From UBA6901 sp035256085 (lineage in GTDB: Bacteria > Pseudomonadota > Gammaproteobacteria > Acidiferrobacterales > UBA6901): a stretch of 6,938 nucleotides of DNA. The stretch lies in NCBI GenBank assembly GCA_035256085.1, contig DATEYP010000255.1, positions 1 to 6,938 on the forward strand, in the 5' to 3' direction. Under the pieces are notes generated by a model. That model was not told the DNA's origin and searched no databases. It was given only the letters and a program-made list of their open reading frames with translations. The stretch's first letter is position 1. Each line of letters begins with the position of its first letter. The position numbers and the translations under genes were made by a program. Below are positions 1 through 5,384 of this stretch, piece after piece.

Positions 1-1890
1 GCCCCAGGCCTCCACACCATCGGAGTCGCGCACCATGTGCATGAAGCCGTTGTTCGATCCCGCGGCAATGTACACGCCCCGGGTCCCGTAGTTGATGGCA
101 ACCGGTCGCGAGTGCAGCACGTCGCCGAACAGCCAGGAACGTGTGGTCGTGCCATCGTTGAGCAGGCCGCGCGCGTACTTGAGCAGGTAGCAGGCCGAGG
201 GTGGGTTCACGGCGTCCGAGCTGGAGCAGGTGCCGACGCTACTGGCGCCCAGACTGGTCTGCAGCACGTTGGCGGTGGCCACGTCGGCGTTCAAGTCACG
301 CAGCGTGTTCATGCTGCCGTTGGTGAACGTGTCCGGCTCCGTAAAGAGCTTGCGCTTCGAAGTGTCCGTCGTGATGCCGGCGGTGTTGGTCAGCCCCGGG
401 GTATAGCCGCCGATGCAATTCGGGTTGTTCGTGGGGTCGGAGCAGTCGAGCTTGAAGCCTGGAACCTTCGAGCCGCAACCGCCGCGGTTGACGACGCGTC
501 CGTCCTTGCCGGCGACCAGATCGGTGGGCGGCGCCGGTGGCGCGGGCAGTTCCGCTGGATTCGTCCAGAAGCTCAGTGCTTCGTACTTGATGCGACCGTC
601 GGGCGCCACCGCGTAGAGTCCATTGGCGTCCTGGAGTTCCGTCTCGCCGACGCTGTTTTCATTGAACTGGTATTTCTTGATGTTGCCCGGCCATTCCGGC
701 AAGTAGGGATCCGGAGCCTGGAACATGGCGATATAGACGTCATTGAGCACCTGCGATCGGTTGTAGACGTTGACCGCGACCGACGGTGCGACAAACGTCG
801 AGCTGGTGCTCAGGATGTTATTGAAGATGCTGGACAGGGTATTGACCAGCTGCTCCGGATCGCTGCTCAGCGTATACGGCTCGGCCGAGGCCTTGCCCAG
901 GCCCGCGCCCGCGTAGCCGCGCGTGGTGGTGTTGACCTTGGTCGAATCGACGATGAAATACGAGATGACGTTCTGCTTGCCCGCTGTGCCTGGCTGGACA
1001 TCGTTGTCGTACATCCAGCGGATGACGGTGTTGAAGCTGTTATGCGATCCATGCAGGTTGATGCCGGTCATGCCGCCGCTGGCGGCCGTGATTGCGCCGT
1101 CCGAGTCGGCTTCATTCTGCGAAACCTGGAACAGGATATTGACGGTATAGATCTTGGCGCAGGCGCCGGTGGCCGGGGCAAGGTAATTGGCGCCGCTCAC
1201 GATACTGCTGTCCCATTTGAGCGGGACGCCGGCATTGACCGGGCTGTAGTCGTTCGGATTGTCGATGTTGGCGTCGTTGTTGGTGCCAAAATCTTTCCAG
1301 CCATTTTTCATGTTGTACCAGCCCTGGCCGCTCAGGTACCGGAACAATTCGAAGAACAATTCCTTGCCCTGATAGGGGTGGGCGAGACTGCCCCCAGGTG
1401 TCGGGATGGCGTCAAGTTTTGCATAAAAAGCATCACGCTTGGCCTGGGTGTCGAGGGCGGTCGCGCCGAGCAGCAGATAGCCGCCGTTGGTGCACGTGGC
1501 GGCGCTGGCGCCGGCGCAGCTCTGGCCGCCCCCCTGATTGTGGTTCAGGGCGAAACCGATGCGCACGCCCTCGCCGACCTGTTGCAGCGTGTATTTCAGG
1601 GTACCGCGCAGCAGATTAAAGTAGCTGGTCGTGCCACCGGAAAGCGTCAGGTAGGGCTGTGAGGCGCCCGTGGCGTTAGTGTAGGTTTTGGACGTCAGGA
1701 ACGAACAGCTGTCGTTACCGCACGCGGTCGATCCCAGGTTGGAGCGGAAGTCCAGGGTAAAGATGACAATCGGCGCCTCGCCGGCCGATCCCGTCGAGGG
1801 GCTGGTGTAAATGTCGATGTCTTCGGCGCGCAGCAGGGTGCTGGCGGTCAGCAAGATGATCGCCGCGAAGCAGTAGAGTAGATGTTTCAT
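1..1890 (-). CDS. pilY1: PilY1-type pilus tip adhesin/assembly protein, C-terminus beyond the window
   Basis: The frame is open from ATG 1890 to the left edge, giving 630 codons. Residues 1-22 are a Sec signal peptide (MKHLLYCF..., hydrophobic core, likely cut after LLRA before EDIDIYT). Residues about 40-365 occupy the von Willebrand A-like N-terminal region, but the expected DxSxS metal motif reads D47-F-R-S-N51. Residues about 365-445 have the usual PilY1 linker to the propeller (NVYNRSQVLNDVYIAMF, PEWPGNIKKY, APDGRIKY). At 586-630 the PilC/PilY1 beta-propeller begins (WLFGDVLHSRPVAINYG, then YIAAGSNNGFMHMV). Known homologues sit on the minor-pilin complex at the pilus tip, promote pilus extension and mediate adhesion and surface sensing. 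The gene starts 30 nt after pilX and has its own Shine-Dalgarno. Family members are usually 1000 residues or more, so roughly half is missing here. Identity is secure; the ligand is unknown. Confidence 0.95.
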   Translation of the reverse strand, partial: MKHLLYCFAAIILLTASTLLRAEDIDIYTSPSTGSAGEAPIVIFTLDFRSNLGSTACGNDSCSFLTSKTYTNATGASQPYLTLSGGTTSYFNLLRGTLKYTLQQVGEGVRIGFALNHNQGGGQSCAGASAATCTNGGYLLLGATALDTQAKRDAFYAKLDAIPTPGGSLAHPYQGKELFFELFRYLSGQGWYNMKNGWKDFGTNNDANIDNPNDYSPVNAGVPLKWDSSIVSGANYLAPATGACAKIYTVNILFQVSQNEADSDGAITAASGGMTGINLHGSHNSFNTVIRWMYDNDVQPGTAGKQNVISYFIVDSTKVNTTTRGYAGAGLGKASAEPYTLSSDPEQLVNTLSSIFNNILSTSSTFVAPSVAVNVYNRSQVLNDVYIAMFQAPDPYLPEWPGNIKKYQFNENSVGETELQDANGLYAVAPDGRIKYEALSFWTNPAELPAPPAPPTDLVAGKDGRVVNRGGCGSKVPGFKLDCSDPTNNPNCIGGYTPGLTNTAGITTDTSKRKLFTEPDTFTNGSMNTLRDLNADVATANVLQTSLGASSVGTCSSSDAVNPPSACYLLKYARGLLNDGTTTRSWLFGDVLHSRPVAINYGTRGVYIAAGSNNGFMHMVRDSDGVEAWG

Positions 1891-1896
1891 GGTCGG

Positions 1897-1902
1897 TTCC
1901 TC
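1897..1902 (-). promoter_or_regulatory. Shine-Dalgarno of pilY1
   Basis: GAGGAA on the minus strand lies six bases before ATG 1890. Together with the signal peptide directly after this ATG, it fixes the pilY1 start. The 30-nt gap after pilX holds nothing else except an 8-bp palindrome GTTTAAAC. Confidence 0.75.
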
Positions 1903-1920
1903 GTTTAAACTTGCTGCGAA

Positions 1921-2463
1921 TCAATTCTGCACATCGGATGTGCTGGTCCCGGTATCGCGGTTGTCGCCGGCGGGCATCAGGCGGATGTAACCCTGTGCCA
2001 GCTCGGCCTGGCCCTGGCCGGCAAGACTGTTGTTGTAGATGCTCTCGCTCACAAATGACGTGGCGCGCAGCTTGGCGCAAGATGAAGCCGAGTCGCGCGT
2101 TCGCGGCGGACAGGTCTCGCTGGTCACGCGCGTGATGCGCACCTTGTGGACGCCTTCTTCGGGCGGCGAGATCGGCGCCGGCATGCTGGTGATTGATGCG
2201 ATGCATCCGGCGATGTTGTAGCAACGCGTATCGCCGATACTGCCATTGACAATGTAGTAGTCCGCGGGACTGGCGAGTGTCGCGTCGATACCGGCCTGCG
2301 CCTGCTGGAACGCCGACATGCCGGCTTCGGTATTATTGGCCATGCGCAGTTCCATGAGGCTGGTGCTCAGCGAACCGAGGGCGACCAGCGTGAGCGCGGT
2401 CATCAGGATCAGCGAAACGAACAGGGAGGCTCCGCGTTGTGCGGAAAGGGCAGTTGAAAGCAT
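1921..2463 (-). CDS. pilX: Type IV pilus minor pilin PilX
   Basis: The product is 180 residues. It has a short class III leader ending in AQRG11, then A12-S-L-F-V16 and a hydrophobic helix to about residue 35. This is followed by the PilX-type segment ELRMANNTEAGMSAFQQAQAG, resembling the usual 'R.AgN..d...AfqaAEaaL' of the family. Mature position 5 is Val instead of Glu, a known trait of PilX and its type II secretion counterpart GspK. Cysteines at 81, 87, 118 and 129 could form two disulfides. Known role: a component of the tip priming complex with PilV, PilW and PilY1. I chose ATG 2463 because GGAGG lies six bases upstream. The alternative ATG 2484 adds seven residues, overlaps the pilW stop as ATGA and has no Shine-Dalgarno. 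Confidence 0.92.
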   Translation of the reverse strand: MLSTALSAQRGASLFVSLILMTALTLVALGSLSTSLMELRMANNTEAGMSAFQQAQAGIDATLASPADYYIVNGSIGDTRCYNIAGCIASITSMPAPISPPEEGVHKVRITRVTSETCPPRTRDSASSCAKLRATSFVSESIYNNSLAGQGQAELAQGYIRLMPAGDNRDTGTSTSDVQN

Positions 2464-2469
2464 GGTGGT

Positions 2470-2474
2470 CCTCC
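2470..2474 (-). promoter_or_regulatory. Strong Shine-Dalgarno deciding the pilX start
   Basis: GGAGG on the minus strand is followed by six bases and ATG 2463. It is the best ribosome binding site in the operon. It favours the shorter PilX (11-residue leader) over the upstream ATG 2484, which overlaps the pilW stop codon. Confidence 0.75.
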
Positions 2475-2480
2475 GCGCGA

Positions 2481-3527
2481 TCATGGCTTGAGTACGGCCC
2501 GGAAGGCGATATTGCGCAGCACGGCAGTGCTGGAGAACACGCGCCGATGATATTTCTGCGGTTCGGGAGTTGCAGAGGCATCGGTCAGCGCATTACAGCC
2601 GCCGCTGCCGCCGACGTTGTAGCAGAGATTGCCGAGGTTATAGGTCTTGGCATCGGAGTAGCCATGATCCTTGTCGACACTGCGCACCAGGACGTAGATA
2701 CGGGCGTTGATGGCGGCCGCCAGCTCGCCGATCGTCGGATTCGACTTGTACTGGTTCGCGACGCCGTCGCCATCGGTGTCGATGCCGAACAGGATATGAA
2801 AGGCCTCAACGCCGTCTGTCAGCAGCTCGTCCTGCATGGTCAGCCCGGATCCCAGGTACAGGCGGTGCAACGAAGGAACGCCGGTGTCCTGGATGTAATA
2901 GACCGCCGGTGCGTATTGCCAATAGGTCCAGCTCTGGCTCGGGATCGTGAACGTGGATGTGATGTCCAGGGGTTCGCTCGCGGCTTTGATCAGGAAGCCG
3001 CTCGAGGTGTTGGTACGAAGATATACCTTGTCCGTATCGTACGGATTGCCCGAAGGTGATGCCGCGGCAGGCGTGGCCGGCGGACTGATCACCTTCTGCA
3101 CCAACAGCACGTCGGTGCCGTTACGGAAGGTGGCGGGATCGATGCAGCCGAAGGCACTGTTTGCCGTGCTTCCGGTCGCGTTGCCGAGCGCGCGCAGCGC
3201 GTTCCCGAGTGAATAGTCCACGCCGCAATTGCTGCTCGCCAGCACGATGGTCTGATCGGTGTAATCCCGTATCCCGCCGGACCCGACATTGGCACTGGTC
3301 AGTCCGCCCCAGAATTCGATGTTACTCAGGTCTTCGGTGAGCCGGTTGATCACATAGCGGCCGTTTTCCTGCATGCGCGCGAATCGCTCGTCCTGGGCAT
3401 AATTGCGGTTCCCGCTCAGAAAGATGGTGGACACGACAGCGATCACCATCAGGCCGAGCGTGATGGCAATCATCAGCTCGACGATGCTGAAGCCGCGGTC
3501 ACGATGCATGTCGGTCATGAGGTTCAT
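2481..3527 (-). CDS. pilW: Type IV pilus minor pilin PilW
   Basis: The product is 348 residues. Class III leader of 12 residues (MNLMTDMHRDRG), then F13-S-I-V-E17 with the conserved Glu at mature position 5, and a hydrophobic helix to about residue 38. The body is PilW-like: ARMQENGRYVINRLTEDL at about 50-67 and TDGVEAFHILFGIDTDGDG near 237-254. The C-terminal strand set is YHRRVFSSTAVLRNIAFR at 326-343. DTDGDGVAN at 250-258 looks like an EF-hand-type calcium loop. Cysteines sit at 101, 128, 302 and 311. Known role: the large minor pilin that joins PilX and PilV below PilY1 at the pilus tip. The start at ATG 3527 lies 7 nt after the pilV stop without a clear Shine-Dalgarno, so translation is probably coupled. 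ATGs at 3518 and 3509 are alternatives that leave the mature protein unchanged. Confidence 0.95.
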   Translation of the reverse strand: MNLMTDMHRDRGFSIVELMIAITLGLMVIAVVSTIFLSGNRNYAQDERFARMQENGRYVINRLTEDLSNIEFWGGLTSANVGSGGIRDYTDQTIVLASSNCGVDYSLGNALRALGNATGSTANSAFGCIDPATFRNGTDVLLVQKVISPPATPAAASPSGNPYDTDKVYLRTNTSSGFLIKAASEPLDITSTFTIPSQSWTYWQYAPAVYYIQDTGVPSLHRLYLGSGLTMQDELLTDGVEAFHILFGIDTDGDGVANQYKSNPTIGELAAAINARIYVLVRSVDKDHGYSDAKTYNLGNLCYNVGGSGGCNALTDASATPEPQKYHRRVFSSTAVLRNIAFRAVLKP

Positions 3528-3534
3528 GGTTTGG

Positions 3535-4185
3535 TCAATTGGCCGAGATGAAGGTCGAGACGATCAGTACCCGCCGATGCGTATTGGCGCTGCCGTCTTC
3601 ACCGTTGTACTTGCCGCTGCCCCGACCGCAGTCGGAGGTGTCTGGATCCGCCAACTGCGTGCCGCCGCGCCAGGCGATCGCCACGTCATATCTTGCGGAG
3701 CGATCCACGACGCCAGCCGCTCCGGTCGTGGTGATGCAGGCCGTGGGTGAATGCAGGCCGCCCGTGCTGCTGCCGTCGGCCGTGACCTGCTCGCTCAGTC
3801 CGTTGAGTGCCGTTTCCCACTCCCACAGGTCGTACTGCGAAAGTTCGAAGGGACTGCACGCGCTCGCCGTGCAGTCGAGCGCGGGCTGGGTGCGCGTCGC
3901 GGTCGGGCCGCCGAGCGGGGCAATCGGGCTGCCGGCATCGCCGGCGTATTCGAGGAGCATGCCGGGGTTGGCGCGCATGCGCTCGATGATGTCGTTCGCC
4001 AGCAGTGTTGCCGTGGTGCGTTGCACTGCTTCGAAGTTGGAGCGTTTCGAGATGAATTGCACGGAGGCAATGCCGAGCAGGCCAATGGCGACGACGAACA
4101 CCGTGATCAGCACCTCGATCATGCTGAAGCCAGCCTGGCGAGGCTGTGGATCGCGTGTACGGCGGTTCGTATCGGCGGTTCGCAT
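3535..4185 (-). CDS. pilV: Type IV pilus minor pilin PilV
   Basis: The product is 216 residues. The leader is 19 residues, rich in Arg and ending in RQAG19, then F20-S-M-I-E24 (Glu at mature position 5) and VLITVFVVAIGLLGIASVQ as the membrane helix. The following segment, with RTTATLLANDIIERMRANP at 56-74, is the signature of PilV (GspI-like) proteins. The C-terminal half contains RYDVAIAWRG at 165-174 and ends in a beta strand, HRRVLIVSTFISA. Cysteines are at 105, 110, 150 and 186. Known role: minor pilin of the tip priming complex, dependent on PilD processing. ATG 4185 lies 2 nt after the fimT stop. An in-frame GTG at 4203 would overlap fimT and lacks a Shine-Dalgarno, so I prefer the ATG. 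Confidence 0.94.
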   Translation of the reverse strand: MRTADTNRRTRDPQPRQAGFSMIEVLITVFVVAIGLLGIASVQFISKRSNFEAVQRTTATLLANDIIERMRANPGMLLEYAGDAGSPIAPLGGPTATRTQPALDCTASACSPFELSQYDLWEWETALNGLSEQVTADGSSTGGLHSPTACITTTGAAGVVDRSARYDVAIAWRGGTQLADPDTSDCGRGSGKYNGEDGSANTHRRVLIVSTFISAN

Positions 4186-4187
4186 GG

Positions 4188-4814
4188 CTAGATCGCCGCG
4201 CACAGGTATTTGTTCGGATCGACGTTCGCCCGGCCGGTGGCGCTCACGTCGATGGCGCGCGAAATGTTCTCGAATCCCGTCCGGTTGCTGCAGATCTTGA
4301 ATCGGCCGCTGACATTGAGCTCGCCGGTAGCCGAATACCGCACATGGTTGGGCGTGGCAAAACCGCTGGTCAGTAGCGTGATGTTCTCGGGCAGGCTATC
4401 GACAACGCGCAGAACTTCGTTGTTCCCGTCCTTCGCGCCGTTGCCATCGTCATCCGTGAAAACCAGCCAGCCGCCGTCCCAGGTGGCGCCGCCCGCGCAG
4501 CTCTCGTTGGTGCTGCGTGCGCACACCGATACAGGGAAACGGAGCTTGGAGGCCTCGCTGCGGGCGTAGTTGAGGCTGTCGGCCAGCTGCCCCACGGTCA
4601 GTTTGACCCGGTTGTTTTCCACGAACCCCTGCATCGCGGGCAGGGCCAGTGTCAGCAGAACGCTGGCGATCACGATCGTGATAATCAATTCAATCAGGGT
4701 AAAGCCGCGGGTTGGAGCGCGCGCGGCGGCGTGCGGCCCAATGTGACGGTCCGCGCCCGGCCTGCCGGCAATGGCCGGCACTCCATCCATGTATGAATGG
4801 AGGCTCGTGGTCAT
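4188..4814 (-). CDS. fimT: Type IV pilus minor pilin FimT (GspH/FimT family)
   Basis: The product is 208 residues from ATG 4814. The prepilin site is APTRG37 / F38-T-L-I-E42, followed by the helix LIITIVIASVLLTLALPAM. The GspH/FimT pattern follows: NNRVKLTVGQLADSLNYARSEA at 67-88, GGWLVFTDDDGNG at 114-126, GRFKIC at 170-175 and SATGRANVD at 191-199. Cysteines are at 98, 106, 175 and 205. Known role: a minor pilin that helps start pilus assembly; FimT of some gammaproteobacteria binds DNA through a C-terminal GRxR motif during natural transformation. Here that site reads GRAN. First gene of the operon. The start is uncertain: GTG 4820, ATG 4814 and ATG 4790 are all in frame with weak Shine-Dalgarno sites, and the frame has no start codon further upstream. 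All give an unusually long leader (29-39 residues) but the same mature pilin. Confidence 0.93.
   Translation of the reverse strand: MTTSLHSYMDGVPAIAGRPGADRHIGPHAAARAPTRGFTLIELIITIVIASVLLTLALPAMQGFVENNRVKLTVGQLADSLNYARSEASKLRFPVSVCARSTNESCAGGATWDGGWLVFTDDDGNGAKDGNNEVLRVVDSLPENITLLTSGFATPNHVRYSATGELNVSGRFKICSNRTGFENISRAIDVSATGRANVDPNKYLCAAI
4763..4780 (-). repeat. Inverted repeat inside the fimT leader coding region
   Basis: Arms TGCCGGC and GCCGGCA enclose a 4-nt loop, a perfect 7-bp GC-rich stem. It lies just downstream of the alternative fimT start ATG 4790. A near-palindrome follows at 4782-4801 (arms TCCAT.CAT and ATG.ATGGA). In mRNA these could fold near the translation start. There is no T-run, so it is not a typical terminator, and it may simply reflect codon choice. 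Confidence 0.4.
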
Positions 4815-4891
4815 CGGCACTGGCCTGTTGCAGCTGGCGGGATCGACTGCTGGAACAGCAAACTGGGCCGAGATGTTGTAATAAATCTCAT
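4811..4891 (-). CDS. Possible upstream ORF (26 codons) overlapping the fimT start
   Basis: ATG 4891 opens a 26-residue frame (MRFITTSRPSLLFQQ..., ending GQCR). Its TGA at 4813-4811 overlaps fimT ATG 4814 as ATGA, the usual geometry of translational coupling. AGGGA lies five bases before its ATG, a better ribosome binding site than any in front of fimT. The peptide matches nothing I know and is not obviously a signal peptide or membrane segment. It could be a leader peptide that delivers ribosomes to the poorly initiated fimT start, or a chance frame; frames this short are common. What is seen is the overlap and the Shine-Dalgarno; the function is inference. Confidence 0.28.
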   Translation of the reverse strand: MRFITTSRPSLLFQQSIPPAATGQCR

Positions 4892-4911
4892 AAAAGTCCC
4901 TATCCTGGGCG

Positions 4912-4930
4912 CTGGTACCAGAAAATCTGG
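4912..4930 (-). repeat. Overlapping palindromes in the fimT 5' leader
   Basis: CTGGTACCAG at 4912-4921 is a perfect 10-bp palindrome. It shares its CCAG with a second inverted repeat, CCAGA-AAA-TCTGG at 4918-4930 (5-bp stem, 3-nt loop, plus-strand reading). In RNA the two would compete for the shared bases. They lie about 20-40 nt upstream of the possible upstream ORF. They could be a protein-binding site or part of a leader fold. I could not match them to a known riboswitch. Confidence 0.35.
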
Positions 4931-4948
4931 CTATCGGAAACGCAGGGC

Positions 4949-4977
4949 AGTCACGCCAAATTTTGGTTTGGATGACT
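4949..4977 (-). repeat. Nested inverted repeat in the fimT 5' leader
   Basis: Outer arms AGTCA (4949-4953) and TGACT (4973-4977) enclose inner arms CCAAA (4956-4960) and TTTGG (4962-4966). If transcription starts near 4996, this would fold as a stem within the first 50 nt of the mRNA. The inner loop is only one base, so the inner stem would have to open somewhat. It may instead be an operator-like DNA palindrome. Moderate evidence only. Confidence 0.35.
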
Positions 4978-5006
4978 CCAGTCTAGTAACGCGTACTACC
5001 AGGAAG

Positions 5007-5022
5007 TGCAAAACACTTGCCA
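5007..5022 (-). promoter_or_regulatory. Candidate sigma-54 (RpoN) promoter for the fimT-pilVWXY1 operon
   Basis: The minus strand reads TGGCAAGTGTTTTGCA, matching the -24/-12 consensus TGGCACG-N4-TTGCW with one difference, exact GG-to-GC spacing and a C before TGG as in the consensus. Transcription would start near 4996-4997 and run toward fimT, leaving a leader of about 180 nt. The upstream DNA is AT-richer; an IHF-like half site AATCAA lies at 5088-5083, and AAGGTCAG occurs twice (5036-5029 and 5084-5077). Sigma-54 with PilS/PilR control is established for pilA in Pseudomonas; its use for this operon is inference. No convincing sigma-70 promoter is visible in the same spacer. Confidence 0.6.
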
Positions 5023-5384
5023 GCCCGCCTGACCTTCGCTTCCTGGCCACAATGCTGCTCTAAGTTATTTATCCCACTGACCTTGATTTTTGGTGCGTCA
5101 TGGTCTTACCGAAGCTGGTCACGGCCATCAACAAGTTTTACTCACACTCCTCTGTTCAGAGCACAGGCTTGGTGTGTGGTGTAGTGGCGGAGGCTGTTGC
5201 CGCAGGAATGACAGAGACGCTTGACCCCATGTCACCGCACAGGGCGGGTATGGTCAGAATGTGGCTGCGCACCACTTGTGGGTCGGTGGGCTTATTCTGT
5301 TTACACAGCGGGAGCTTGCAACGGTGATGTGATGATCAGTCAGCCGGCCGCGTTTGGCGCTGTGTCCCCGGATGGTGGCGCGTG
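5023..5384. other. Intergenic spacer between the transporter and the pilus operon
   Basis: About 360 bases without a supported gene. It holds the 3' flank of the transporter and the DNA upstream of the sigma-54 candidate, where an enhancer-binding activator would sit. Visible pieces are CTCTG-TT-CAGAG at 5150-5161, and ACACAGCG at 5303-5310 inverted as CGCTGTGT at 5358-5365 with 47 bases between. I see no GC stem with a T-run after the transporter stop, so its termination may be Rho-dependent or it may read through. A 75-codon plus-strand frame at 5100-5327 has no Shine-Dalgarno and no recognisable family. Confidence 0.6.

Noticed and set aside
37..1662. A 541-codon open frame on the plus strand
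   Set aside because: It is antisense to pilY1, which has a signal peptide, Shine-Dalgarno and recognisable family motifs. The plus-strand product is a low-complexity Ala/Gly/Val/Arg/Asp-rich shadow typical of GC-rich DNA.
4840..5000. Possible c-di-GMP (GEMM) riboswitch before the pilus operon
   Set aside because: I looked on both strands for the conserved core (GGACGCAAAGCC-like and the GGTTACC/GGTTGCC receptor parts). Only loose fragments such as GGAAACGCAGGG appear, in the wrong arrangement.
5029..5084. Two copies of CTGACCTT (5029-5036, 5077-5084) as activator sites
   Set aside because: Eight-base repeats 48 bases apart are suggestive next to a sigma-54 candidate, but they do not match a PilR or other activator site I can name, and chance is quite possible.
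5100..5327. A 75-codon plus-strand frame in the intergenic spacer
   Set aside because: It has no Shine-Dalgarno, no family resemblance and mixed codon use with little bias at third positions. It could be a real small gene, but nothing supports it.
5281..5384. Intrinsic terminator after the transporter
   Set aside because: The inverted repeat ACACAGCG/CGCTGTGT has a 47-base loop and no T-run follows on the minus strand.
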